A stretch of 64,000 nucleotides of DNA from Haliotis asinina (GCF_037392515.1 NC_090285.1:4839501-4903500); one strand, 5' to 3'; positions 11,173 through 22,000 are shown, counted from the stretch's first letter. Notes: generated from the sequence alone by a model not told the origin. Translations and numbers: made by a program.

Positions 11173-11513
11173 TATTATAATTCAACAAACAAATGGGTTC
11201 AGTTTTGTTTCTTGTATTCGACATCTCATCATCATTACATACACCACAGTGTTCATTAATTCTCGTGTTCCTTCACATTTCATCATCATCATCATCGCCG
11301 CCGTCATCGCGGCAGCCGGTTCAAGAAGTTTTGTAAACCCACAAAGTTGCATCTTCGCCACAGCGAAGCACATGGTCCACTATCATGCCCATCTTTCAAG
11401 TTACCTCCCTTGCCCCTTGGGCATACAAAATATGGATCGCAATCCGAAACGATTAACTTTTTCAGTTACAAAATATGTATCCCAATCCGAAACGATTAAA
11501 TGTTTCAGCTACA
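11173..11513 (-). repeat. 5' LTR of the BEL/Pao element
   Basis: 341 bp, about 97% identical to 4898-5247 by eye. It lies upstream of gag on the minus strand and is followed, in genomic order, by the target duplication GTATT (11514-11518). Confidence 0.92.
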
Positions 11514-11518
11514 GTATT

Positions 11519-12772
11519 GGTGCAGACTGCTGTAACTCGATGAACGCAAACTATCTCGCCAGGATGGGCTGCTCATTAAAATATTCTGTTTAGATTTGTG
11601 TTTGAACATATGTGATTAGCACAAGGTGTGAAGATAACTATTCATTCTTTGAAACAAAGATCATTTAAAAACCTACAACAACAATGGTGTAGTTCTATCA
11701 ATAGTTTGTCTGATTCCTTCTATTAACAGCATTTTATATCACTGTTAAATGTGGAAAACAATCTTACATTCCCTATCCCCATACACGTTAGACTACCCAC
11801 GGTTCTTTTCAGGTGTAGTAGGTTTAAACTTCCAGTCGATTTTGGAAGATACACAAATGTCCAAAACACTGAATGACTTTATATTTTGTATATTAAGGGG
11901 AAGATATTTTGTTGAATATGAGTTTCATATGCATATATTGCTTGTATGTGACCACTACTCAACCATAAGAATTTTGTATGTATCTTAAACAATTATGTGT
12001 ACAGCCCTGCATTATAACATTTTTAGAGCCGAGTGCAGTCATAAACAACAAACCAACCAACATCTTTTATTTGAAAACTTTGACAGACAGACCTCTGATG
12101 CTGTATATAAGTCAGGTCTATATTTATGTTAAAATGCCAAGGGAATTGTAATAGATTGCTTCACTGACATGCTTGTGTCATGCAATCCAGCATTGTCTGT
12201 ATTAAACTGTTTATTGTGATTTTAATAACAAGAGGTATCAAAATTGAGTGTATCCCTCTCCCCACCCCTCTCCAACCCCAGATATAGCTACAGTGCTTTT
12301 ATGTAATAGGAAATGGACACATTATGAAATATCAATGACTGTTTTTTTTTACTTAACATGTCTTCAACAAACATGAACCCCATCTTGGAGTGTTGTGTAT
12401 CAGTGTCTTTTAGACAAGCACACTTTCCTTTTATGAATGGGCTCTTTCAAAACTAGCAAATACACACACAGTTATAAATATTTCATGATGTATCAGTTTT
12501 CCTATTGTATACAAAACTGTAGCTATATATGGGTTGGGGAACTGAGTATATTCAATATTATATATAATGCTCCAATATGTAATCAACCTCCCAGTAGCAT
12601 CACCCAGATATTACCATACCATAAGTACTGTTAAACTTTTGAAGATCAATGCCACTATGATGTGGCCCAGTGTTATATTGAAATGATATATACCAAATGA
12701 ATACCAATAATATACCAAATGAATACAAATAATAAATGCAAAAACATTGTTGAGCGAATCATTTATGTGTTT
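11519..12772. other. No gene seen; AT-rich host DNA
   Basis: Between the BEL/Pao target duplication and LINE copy C. Only short frames without domains; no RNA gene recognised. Confidence 0.5.
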
Positions 12773-12785
12773 CCAAAGTGTTAGA
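12773..12785. repeat. Target-site duplication of LINE copy C (3' side)
   Basis: Perfect 13-bp match to 19004-19016 on the other side of the element. Confidence 0.9.
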
Positions 12786-13365
12786 GTGAGTGAGTGAGTT
12801 AATATTTAACGTCACATCGGCAATATCTCAGCCATATCGTGACGAGAACATTCAACAATGAAAAAGAGCATATAAACATTGTAAAAACCTGTCAACGAAG
12901 GACAGTAAAACAACTAGAATATCACAAATTCAATTAAAACTAGCATGGAAAGTTAAAACTAATAGCACTATGTAGACAATCCAATATAAAAACAGACTAT
13001 AGATCGCCAACAACAGAAGTTAGATCACCACACTAGGAACCATGGGGACTTACAGTACCTTTGCTACCTGCATGGTCCCTAGTTGGATTTACACCATTCC
13101 TTCAGCTGCTGGCGATTGTACGAAACGTTAGCCGAAATTAAAAGAACATGAATACTACGATTAAAATCCTGGTAGACTTAAATTTACTGTGAATGTTTGT
13201 GGACTTACGTACCCTCTCAGGAGGACAATAATTTTACAATACTTCAACCCCCTTTGAGGTTACAGCCACTAACAATTCAAGTTACTAATTCAAACTACGA
13301 ATCATTAAAATGCATCTATTTACACAACATAATTTTCAAAATTCCACAAAAAAATCAATTTGTTT
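12786..13365 (-). other. 3' UTR and ACTC-repeat tail of LINE copy C
   Basis: Non-coding sequence after the ORF2 stop. On the element's strand the last ~60 bp contain ATATGGCTGAGATATTGC and end in three to four ACTC repeats at the target duplication. The same terminal sequence recurs at 53285-53343, and in diverged form at the 3' end of the dispersed SINE. Confidence 0.85.
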
Positions 13366-14193
13366 TTAAAAACCAATGATTAAATGACAACTAACAGTGT
13401 TAAAAAGGTCCTTGACAGTTTTGACATTGAAAACTTTATCCCTTGTGATGGAGAATTCAACACAGTCAAGCAGAATATGCTTGACCGTGACTCTCTCATC
13501 ACAAGGGATACAAAACGGAGGACCCCCCACCCCTTTCAAAAGGTACACATGAGTATATCTAGTGTGGCCAATACGACATCGTCTCGTAAAATAACCTCTT
13601 CAAATCTGGACTGACAACCCAAGTTGGTATAACCAATGTAAGGTTTTATCTCATGTAATTTATTGATACCCACTTGGGTGTCCCACGTCTTATGCATCAG
13701 ATCACGGATATAAGATCTAATGGTGGCTTTGTAATCACTATAAGGAACAAGAAGTGGTGTCACAGATGTTGAGTGCTGCTTTAGCAGCAAGGTCAGCCAA
13801 TGTGTTACCAGAAATGCCTACATGGCTGGGTAACCAACAGAAGACGATGTCGTATTGGCCAATAGCAAGATCATTATACAATTCAATAATTTCTATTAAA
13901 AGTGGATGTTTGCAAGAAATATTTTTAATAGCCTGAAGGCAAGAAAGAGAATCGGAATAGATTATATATTGTTTACGTTTCGGGTGTCTTTGAATATATT
14001 TGAGAGCTGTTAATATGGCGTTAGCTTCTGCTGTAAAAATAGAACTATTATCTGGTAATCTAGAAGATATTGTTCTGGATCCAATGACAGTGGCACAAGC
14101 CACAGCGCCACCGTCCTTGGACCCATCTGTAAATAAGGGTTTGTAATTGCTATATTGATGTTTTAATTGATGATATTCTTGTTTATATTGTAA
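13366..14193 (-). pseudogene. LINE ORF2 of copy C, RNase H and C-terminal Cys/His region
   Basis: RNase H residues are visible in KPLFTDGSKDGG (first Asp, about 14130), IFTAEANAILTAL (Glu), IIYSDSLSCLQAI (Asp) and WLPSHVGISGNTLADLAAKAA (His and last Asp). Shifts near 13750-13790 and near 13590 break the C-terminal part, which contains CIPCDERVTVKHILLDC, a zinc-knuckle-like motif found at the end of many LINE proteins. Confidence 0.88.
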
Positions 14194-14194
14194 G

Positions 14195-16230
14195 TCATTT
14201 GTTTCTGAATGATGATAATGTTAGGTCAACTTGTGGCCTAACCAATTGCCAAGGAGGAGAAGAAAGAAGACGGGAAGGAGCTATGTTTTCCAGCTGAATC
14301 CCAGCAGCAGAAAGAAAAGGTTTAATTCTATGTCCTAGAGGCGGGACAAGAGAGGACTTTTTGTTGTATAAATCCTCATAAAGGGGATTGAAAACACAGT
14401 TATATGCAGGGTTAGAATGATTAGAGTATAATTTAGTAATGTATTGTAAAGCTAACTTTATACGGCGCTGCTCAAGAGAACGTTCATCGGCCGCAACATA
14501 GAGACTGTCAATAGGTGAAGTTCTAAAAGATCCAAGACAAAGTCTCAGACCTTGATGATGGACAGGATCAAGAAGTTTAAGATTGCTTTTGCAGGCTCCA
14601 CCGTAAACAATTGCGCCATAATCAAGTTTAGAACGAACTATTGATCGATAGAGATGGAGAAGGGTAGCTTGATCTCCTCCCCATTTTGAATTTGAAACAA
14701 CTTTCAACAAGTCAAGTGCTTTCAGGCATTTAGTTTTAAGTGATTTAATATGTGGTAAAAAAGTTAAATGTGAATCAAAGATTAGGCCCAAGAATTTGGC
14801 TTCCTTCACAACTTTAATGGGCGTCCCATCTAGAGACAGTTCAGGGTCTTTATGGGGTTTGTATTTACGACAAAAATGTATGCAGTTAGTTTTCGATTTA
14901 GAAAATTTAAAGCCGTTTTCAAGACAACATTTATTAATCTTGTTTAAACACAACTGTAGTTGTCTTTCAATGGTATGCATATTTTTACCACGACAAGAAA
15001 TATTAAAATCATCCACAAATAACGATCCATCAATTGAATCGTTTATAACTTTTGATAAACTGTTGATCTTGATGCTAAAAAGAGTGACAGACAGAATACT
15101 GCCTTGTGGAACACCCTGATCCTGATTGTAATGATCAGACAGGGTAGAACCCACACGGACCTGGAATTGTCTGTCATTTAAAAAGTTGGCAATAAAGTCA
15201 GGCAAACGACCTCGCAAGCCAAAGTCATGTAAATCTCTCAAAATGCCATATTTCCAGGTGGTGTCATATGCTTTTTCAAGATCAAAAAAAGATAGACACA
15301 GCATGTTGTTTATTAATTAGTGCGTTTTTAACAAATGATTCCAGTCGCACTAAATGGTCGATAGTACTTCTGTTTTTACGGAAACCACACTGAATATCTG
15401 TTATGAGATTATTTGTTTCCAAGAACCAAACGAGTCGATTATTTATCATGCGTTCCATGGTCTTGCAAAAACAGCTAGTTAATGAAATCGGACGATAATT
15501 CGATGGATTTGTATGATCACGTCCAGGTTTAGGTATTGGTACCACTATGGCATCACGCCATGAAGGAGGAAAGTTACCCGATGTCCAAATATCAAAAATA
15601 CTTAGGAGAGTTTCCAGACAGGATTCTGGTAAATGTTTCAGGAGTTGATAATGGATGTTTTCAGCTCCTGTAGCAGTATCATGAGCTTGATCAAGAGCAG
15701 TATGGAGTTCATGAATAGAAAACGTTTCATTAGAATCTTCCCCGTTATCAGAATTGAAATTAATAATTTTCTTTTCTTGTTGTTTTTGATATTGCTGAAA
15801 TTTAGGTGTATAATTCGAAGAGGAAGAATGTTTAGCGAGAGTTTCACCCAGTTTATTCGCAATATCTGATTTATCAGTAAGTAATTGATCTCCATGTTTA
15901 AGATGATGGACACTAGATTTAGTACCTTTACCTTTAATTTTCTGGACCATGTTCCATACATTGGACATAGGTGTCCGAGAATTTATTTTGGATACATAAT
16001 TTTGCCAAGATTGGCGTTTGTTCTGTTTAAAAGTACGCCGTGCTTCAGCATTTAAAATTTAAAATTTATTTAAATTAAGCACCATAGGATGGCGACGGAA
16101 ATAATGTTCTGCTTTTTTCCTTGCCTTCCTAGCTTGTTTGCAGTCATCGTTGAACCATGGTTTTCGAATATGTGGAACTACAGATGATTTTGGTATACAC
16201 TCATCAGCTATGGAATTCAATTCATCAGAA
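14195..16230 (-). pseudogene. LINE ORF2 of copy C, reverse transcriptase domain (frameshifted)
   Basis: RT motifs: PIPKPGRDHTNPSNYRPISL, DIQCGFRKNRSTIDHL, FFDLEKAYDTTWKYGIL, GVPQGSILS and SLFVDDFN (FVDD in place of YADD), then FLGLIFDSHLTF and PVHHQGLRLCLG. A run of seven A at about 15285-15291, one base too long for the frame, separates the N-terminal part (15282-15968) from the palm (14195-15304). A second shift near 14200-14225 separates RT from RNase H. It copies element RNA at the nicked target. Confidence 0.92.
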
Positions 16231-17010
16231 AAAACATTTGATGGCATGAGGAACGTCAATAAAACGTTCAGGTTTAAGTTTTTCAGCACACAGTGTTTCA
16301 TATAAAGCCCAGTTAGCCATTTCAAAATTTCGTCTTGATGATGGAGGAACATCGGATGGAGTTACAGCTTTTAATATAGTAGGAACATGGTCACTTCCAC
16401 AGAGGTCATCGTGGACTGACCATTCGAATTCATTTAGTAGTTCTGAATTTGTGAGTGACAAGTCGAGAGCAGAATAGGTCCCTGTCCCAGGGTGTAAATA
16501 TGTGTTGGAACCATCATTATAAATACATAAACCATTGTCAGAACAAAACTCCTCCAACAGTTTACCTTTAGTGTTTGTAGTTACACTACCCCAAAGTGGG
16601 TTGTGTCCATTTAAATCTCCCATTATAATACAGGACTTCGGGAGCTGATCATATAGAGCTTGAAGATCGGTTTTGGCAAAATCCGAAGAAGGTGAAATAT
16701 AAAGAGAGCATAGCGTAAAAGCTACATGTAAAGTAATTCTCACTGCAACAGCCTGCATATTAGTATTAAGTGAAACAGGGCTTTGAATAACGTTTTGTTT
16801 GACTAGAATGGATGATCCGCCAGTGGCCCTATCACCCGGAGGTGAAAAACAATGATATGCATTAAAATGACGAAGGTCAAATGTATCTGTTTGCTTTAAA
16901 TATGTCTCCTGGAGACATAACGCTGAAGGTGTGAAATCTTGGACTAATAGATGTAATTCATGTAAATTAGTCCTCAATCCTCTGCAGTTCCACTGTACAA
17001 TATTATTGGA
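16225..17010 (-). pseudogene. LINE ORF2 of copy C, APE-type endonuclease domain
   Basis: It opens with IVQWNCRGL near 17005, overlapping the ORF1 stop region without an ATG. It continues with CLQETYL, MGDLNGHNPLWG and the final GSDHVPTIL, so all catalytic motifs are visible in one frame. The frame shifts near 16240-16250 into the linker (WFNDDCKQARKARKKAEHYF, 16059-16352). The domain nicks target DNA to prime reverse transcription. Confidence 0.88.
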
Positions 17011-17212
17011 ATAAACTATCTTTTGGGGGGATTTATTGGGGATCTACCCCGCACTCTTTTGGAGGGCGACAAGCTATGTGCCCTAGAATGGACGTTTTCA
17101 GAAACGTCCATATCTTCAAGAGACCCATATTTATTAAACTGTTGAATTTTATTTTGTGACCCCTTAGGAGCTCTGCCACTTTGTTGTTTTGAAGCATCAG
17201 ACTTAGGTTTGT

Positions 17213-17390
17213 CTATCAGCTGTTGAATGAGACTCAGAGCGTGACTGTGAAGATGACTTATGATCAGAGGACTTTGATGTAGTAGGAAGTGATTCCTCAG
17301 TCTATCAGCTGTTGAATGAGACTCAGAGCGTGACTGTGAAGATGACTTATGATCAGAGGACTTTGATGTAGTAGGAAGTGATTCCTCAGT
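17213..17390. repeat. 89-bp perfect tandem duplication in LINE copy C ORF1
   Basis: 17213-17301 is repeated exactly at 17302-17390. Because 89 is not a multiple of three, the two copies are read in different frames, yet the ORF is open across both and re-enters the conserved C-terminal frame. Confidence 0.92.
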
Positions 17391-18341
17391 CTGGGATGAT
17401 ATAGCAGGGTATAAAACCTGTGGGGAGTCGGAACTGACCCAAGTCAAGGTAGTTTGGCATCCTGTGGATGATTTTGTTATTTTAGAGCTGGATTCAGATG
17501 ATGATTTTGCTACTGTAGCATAACTTTCTAGAAGGTCAGATCTCTTCACCAGTTTCTTTGCCTCAGAAAAAGAGATATTTTGGGTGAACTTTATTTTGTT
17601 AATAGCCATTTGCTCTTTCCATATTGGACACTGTTTTGACGAAGATGAATGGTCGCCTGAGCAGTTAGTGCATTTTTTAAAGTCACTGTCACAATCTTCT
17701 GTTGTGTGTGTCTTCTCACCACAGTGAGCACACACAACAGACAATGTGCAGGTAGATACACTGTGTCCATATTTCTGGCATTTAAAACACCTGAGCGGGT
17801 TGGGAATGTAGGTTTCAACTTGGATATTGCAGTAACCCGCCTTTACTGATTTGGGAGCATTCGGCGATGAAAACGAAAACAGATAGGTATTCGTTTGGAA
17901 TGTTTCATTGTTTTTTCGGGTGGAAAAGCGCTTCACATACAGCACGCCTTGATCCTTCATTTCGCATGCTATATCAATTTCGGACATGTCAGCAAACAAC
18001 CGATCACGATCTCTGACGATACCTTTACTTGTATTCAAGGTCTTGTGAGCAGAGACCGTGACCGGGATGCCCACAAAAGATTCAATGCTCATCAGATTGG
18101 TTGCTTGCTGTTTCTTGCCACACTCAATTAGCAGTGCACCCGAACGTAAGCGTCTAATGTTCTTAACATCCCCCAGCAATACCTTGAATGCCCTTAGATA
18201 CTGCGAAAGGGTTCAACTTCAGTGGTGTCTTGTCAGTAGTCTCAATAACGAGGAAACGTGGCCAATACTCAATCAATAGAGACGGTCTATGAGAAGTATC
18301 AACGGGATCAATTTCAAGTGGACGTTTGTTTTTTTGTTGTT

Positions 18342-18372
<31 letters not shown>
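18342..18372. repeat. Mononucleotide T and G tracts in LINE ORF1
   Basis: T11 followed by G20 on the plus strand. Read from the minus strand it encodes a proline run directly after the ORF1 start. Copies A and B lack the G tract. Confidence 0.85.
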
Positions 18373-18373
<1 letters not shown>

Positions 18374-18387
18374 ATTTCATAAGCCAT

Positions 18388-19003
18388 GATTGGTGTCATA
18401 TGGTTCATCATCCGAGCTCCCCACCCACCACGGAGTATCACAAGGACAATGCTAAAGCAAGCGGGCCTCCAGCTTGCAGCACCAAGGATACTCGGATGAT
18501 ATACTCCAGTAGAAGAATTATAAATAATTAAACTACCAGATTGGCCCATGAGCCATCGCCTTCTGGCATAAGACTCTAGGCAAAGTTCATATTAGAATTC
18601 ACAATCAAACACTTAAAGATCACAAGTAGTGCCAAAGCCGAAACTCAAAACAATTTCAAATCAAATTTGTGCAATGACACATATACTTTCCATGCACAGG
18701 GCTTGGCATGACCAGCCGATCGGTTGAATCGGGCCCATTCAACCACCCGTCTAGGTGAAGTAAGGGCCAAAGTGGTGTGTTGGGCAATGGAACGCAGTTA
18801 AAAGTCCAAATGCCCTCAACCACCAGGATCCCGTCCTCCACCGAAACGGGACGCAACCCACGGCAAACAGGTTGCCCAATTTAGTCGCCTCTTACGACAA
18901 GCAATGGGGTGCTGTGGACACATTCTGCCCCGGGTCCACACGGGAGAAGAGCACTTAGCGTTACCCAGCACCCACCACGAGGAGGTGGCTCTTCATGGGT
19001 GCC
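18388..19003 (-). promoter_or_regulatory. 5' UTR of LINE copy C (probable internal promoter region)
   Basis: It shares an ORF1-proximal block (about 18400-18590) and a terminal block (about 18695-19003) with copies A and B. Non-LTR elements carry promoters in this region; that is family knowledge, not shown here. About 50 bp (18875-18930), absent from A and B, resemble the 5' half of the dispersed SINE. Confidence 0.7.
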
Positions 19004-19016
19004 CCAAAGTGTTAGA
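19004..19016. repeat. Target-site duplication of LINE copy C (5' side)
   Basis: Perfect 13-bp match to 12773-12785; it fixes the element's 5' end at 19003. Confidence 0.9.
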
Positions 19017-19102
19017 TCTAATTATCATTACTTATAATAATGTAACGTAAAAACATTTTCTAGTTACAATGATTGGGCTTTCAGTTTGTTTCCAACACAC
19101 AT

Positions 19103-19299
19103 CGTAAGAGGCGACTAACGGGATCGGGTGGTCAGACTCGCTGACTTGGTTGACACATGTCATCGGTTCCCAATTGCGCAGATCGATGCTCATGTTGTTG
19201 ATCACTGGATTGTCTGGTCCAGACTCGATTATTTACAGACCGCCGCCATATAGCTGTAATATTGCTGAGTGCGGCGTAAAACTAAACTCACTCACTCAC
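19103..19299 (+). mobile_element. SINE copy (5'-truncated) with target duplication
   Basis: Flanked by perfect 12-bp repeats TCCAACACACAT (19091-19102 and 19300-19311). It contains the family core (CGACTAACGGGATCGGGTGG, then GACACATGTCATCGG) and ends GGCGTAAAACTAAACTCACTCACTC. The same family occurs at 39931, 40612, 49350, 55799 and 60589. Confidence 0.9.
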
Positions 19300-19311
19300 T
19301 CCAACACACAT

Positions 19312-20112
19312 AACAGGAGAAAATAGGGTCAAATCAACGAATTACACGTCATCAAATTCCCACAAAATGAAGATGCTAACTATTTCCAATCAGTGTGGTC
19401 GTTCAGATCTATGTTTTATGTGTACGATTTCGTGGTAATAGCGAGCTGACACGAAATATCAAAGCACATGTCGGTGATGAAAGTAGGAGGTGTGTCATTG
19501 TTTACATATCGCCTATGTAACGACGATTTTCGTGTCTCGAAACTGCTTAAATAACGTTTTCCAACACTGAAAGTAACGATGGCCGTTGTTCTGGTGGCAT
19601 ACACTTTGCCACTGTATCGATGAAAATGCTATGAAAAACTTCTAACCACCCGTCCTCGGATTTTTCTATAGTAAATGCATGGCGCGTCTCCCTGCAGTGA
19701 ACGCCGCCATGCGGCAGTGGTTGCCTGGGTCAGTGTTGGAGCGTTAGCGCAGGCGCATCAGACCCAGGGAACCAGGCTGTGTGGAGAACTATAAATGACA
19801 TGACTGAGTTCTGTCTAGAAGAAACATTGGAGTATCGCGCTCGGGAAGAGGTTCACGGAAATTACCGAGATCTTTCGAACGATCACTTTGAAACAAGGTC
19901 GCTGATTGTCCTGCTAAATCTGATTGCCTCCAATCACGAGTCTTGAATACTCGCACTATGAAAGGTTACATACGAAGATGTGACAAGTTACAACTGTGGG
20001 AAGAGAATGGACTTTGCACAGGAAGCATCCGCACGTGAGTCGAGAGAATGGCGAAATTTATAGCAGTGGTCTATGTTAATATAACATTCCCACTATAAAC
20101 AAAAATGAACAC
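19312..20112. other. No gene seen
   Basis: Mixed-composition DNA without a recognisable domain, RNA gene or repeat. Confidence 0.4.
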
Positions 20113-20570
20113 TTGAATACGGATAACTCATTTTTAAAGTGTGTTCGCTGGTACATAACAAGCCGACCAGACGAGAAGGATTTTTATGATTATGGTGAGA
20201 ACTTTGTAAAGGCATTAACTGATCGTTTGATCTTGAAACAATTGATAACTCAGACAGTGATAGTACTTTGCAAGAAACATGTCATGCACTTAATGATACG
20301 GATAACTGGAATACGGACTGAATTTTTTAAGGATGCTCCACAAAAGTGTCTTCATTTACTATGTAGCTTATTTAATTTGACTCTGTATACTGGCGTTTAC
20401 CAGAAAGAATGGATTTTGGGAGTAATTATTCCATTTCATGAAATATTCCATTTCACGAAAAGGGTAGCGCAGCTGATCCTGCTAACTGCAGACTCATATT
20501 CTCTTTAGAGGGTTTTGGGGAAATCTTTACCCAAATTTTGTGCTGAAGGTTAAATGATTGTTCAGTGCTC
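20113..20570 (+). pseudogene. Reverse transcriptase fragment of a non-LTR element
   Basis: A frame at 20113-20508 ends in LFNLTLYTGVYQKEWILGVIIPFH. A second frame continues with EKGSAADPANCRLIFSLEGFGEIFTQIL, matching the RT N-terminal finger block (II-P-H-KG---P-N-R-I-L). An imperfect 17-bp duplication (ATTCCATTTCAYGAAAT) at about 20429-20460 causes the shift. No other domain remains, and a Tc1-like sequence follows at once. Confidence 0.7.
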
Positions 20571-20602
20571 TTGCGACAGTTGACAATCTGAAATTTGGTG
20601 TC

Positions 20603-21340
20603 ATGCCTAGATTTACTGAAGCTCAGCGCAACAATGCGATTCGTCAATTGGAGGCTGGGGAGTCTCAGCCTGAGATTGCAAGGCAACTGAATGTGTCACA
20701 GAGTACCATAGCATGACTTTGGCATCGCTTTCGGCAGCAAGGGTCAACACGTGATCGCCCGAGGTCAGGTTAGCCCCGTGTGGCCACACCCACTCAGGAC
20801 AGGTTTATTCGGCTTCGACATTTGCGGAACAGGTTCACCACAGCATCATCACAACATCGGTAGTGCCAGGACTCAGAACAATTTCTGATCAGACCGCCAG
20901 GAGCCGCTTACGTGAGGCTGGAATTCGTTCCAGAAGACCTTTGCGAGGACCTGTCCTTACATGTCAACATTGGTAACAACACAGACATCTTCAGTGATGA
21001 GTCACGTTGCATGCTGCGACGTCCCGACAGAAGAGCAAGTGTATATCAAGTCGTAACGAACGCTACGCTGCACATAGTGTACAGGAATTGGACAGACTTG
21101 GTGATGAAAGTGTCATGATTTGGGCTGTATTCTCACACAGTGGCAGGGCAGATCTCATTCAGGTCCAGGGCAATTTGACAGCTCAACGTTACCGTGATGA
21201 AATCATCAGGCCTCATGTTCTTCCTTCTATGAACCACTAGAACGTCATTTTTCAGCAAGGCCGCGGGGATTTCGTTGCTCAGAACAACGTTCAGGTTCTT
21301 GATTGGCCCTTGATTGACAGCTACAGACGTTACCTGCTCT
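20603..21340 (+). pseudogene. Tc1/mariner-family transposase remnant
   Basis: It starts MPRFTEAQRNNAIRQLEAG, continues with SQPEIARQLNVSQSTIA (helix-turn-helix), and after stops and shifts reaches the DDE-domain sequence MIWAVFSHSGRADLIQVQG with RYRDEIIRPHVLP. The block expected to hold the second catalytic Asp, after FQQ, is missing. Stops at about 20715 and 20770 and several frameshifts show it is dead. Cut-and-paste transposase is the family role. Confidence 0.85.
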
Positions 21341-21639
21341 GTTTGTGGCCTTGAGGGATGAGTGCCAACTCATTCCCAGACATGTCATCCAGAATCTGGT
21401 TCTGTCTATGGGACGCTTATGCCAAGCAACCGTTGATACTAATAGTGGCAACACAAAATACTGACTGCTCTAGATCTGCAACCTTGACCTTAGAACACTT
21501 GTCATTTGTGACATACAGTTTCTTGCAGCATTGAACCGTTAATGTTCATTCAGGTTTTCTTCATGACTACCCTGTACTACTGAACCTTAAGTGCATAAAC
21601 TGATAACAATTTTCAGTTACGCGTTTCTTTTTTTGAGTA

Positions 21640-22000
21640 GTATATATCTTCTACATATCTTTGCATTGACGAAATGAACCACTAAGGCTGCTTTCGTGGA
21701 ATGTTCTGCAATTCTCTCTGTAACGCTTGTTCAAGTTCAAGTCAGGCAGTGAACATGGAGACAGTTAACACGAGTTTCTATAATGTTCCAAGCATGTTCA
21801 ATAGTATTACGATCAGGTGATGGTGCAGGCCAGTCCAAATGTGTGATGTTGTTGATCAACACATCATTAACAACTCTTTTTCAGGCACTTTCATCCACGG
21901 GCGGGCACTATCATCCATAAATATGAAGTTCGGACCCACATGTGGCATCAGAAAAATGATTACAGGTAGGTTTTAACCGGTCAGACTGTATGTGTGAAAT
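21640..22000 (-). pseudogene. Second Tc1/mariner-like transposase remnant, C-terminal part
   Basis: Minus-strand reading gives GPNFIFMDDSARPWM (the catalytic-Asp block), then HLDWPAPSPDRNTIEHAWN with the third acidic residue. At least two stops lie within it. It is convergent with the plus-strand Tc1 remnant at 20603-21340 and differs in sequence, so it is a separate insertion. Confidence 0.8.

Larger units (their letters stand above)
4898..11513 (-). mobile_element. BEL/Pao LTR retrotransposon, complete but inactivated
   Basis: The 6.6-kb element has two LTRs (4898-5247 and 11173-11513) and perfect 5-bp target duplications GTATT at 4893-4897 and 11514-11518. Minus-strand domain order is gag, zinc knuckles, aspartic protease, RT, RNase H, integrase, C-terminal DUF5641-like domain, as in the BEL/Pao family. 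There is no env-like frame between integrase and the 3' LTR. Several frameshifts and in-frame stops break gag and pol. I could not recognise a tRNA primer-binding site in the 52 bp between the 5' LTR and gag. Confidence 0.93.
17016..18387 (-). pseudogene. LINE ORF1 of copy C (gag-like, frameshifted)
   Basis: The ATG at 18387 (MAYEIP) is followed by a proline run encoded by a 20-G tract. An extra base in the C run at 18170-18174 (five instead of four in copy A) shifts the frame. From about 18179 the frame is open to 17016, with knuckles CFKCQKYGHSVSTC, CAHCGEKTHTTEDC and CTNCSGDHSSSSKQC. An 89-bp tandem duplication (17213-17390) then adds an alternate-frame segment. The end SPINPPKR matches copy B. 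Role in the family: RNA binding and chaperoning. Confidence 0.88.
12786..19003 (-). mobile_element. LINE copy C, full-length I/Nimb-like non-LTR retrotransposon
   Basis: The 6.2-kb element lies between perfect 13-bp target duplications CCAAAGTGTTAGA (12773-12785 and 19004-19016). Minus-strand order: 5' UTR (18388-19003), ORF1 with zinc knuckles, APE endonuclease, RT, RNase H, a C-terminal Cys/His region, then a 3' UTR ending in ACTC repeats. RNase H downstream of RT in an APE-type element is characteristic of the I superfamily (I, Nimb, Ingi and relatives). Frameshifts in ORF1 and at several points of ORF2 make it inactive as read. Confidence 0.92.
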
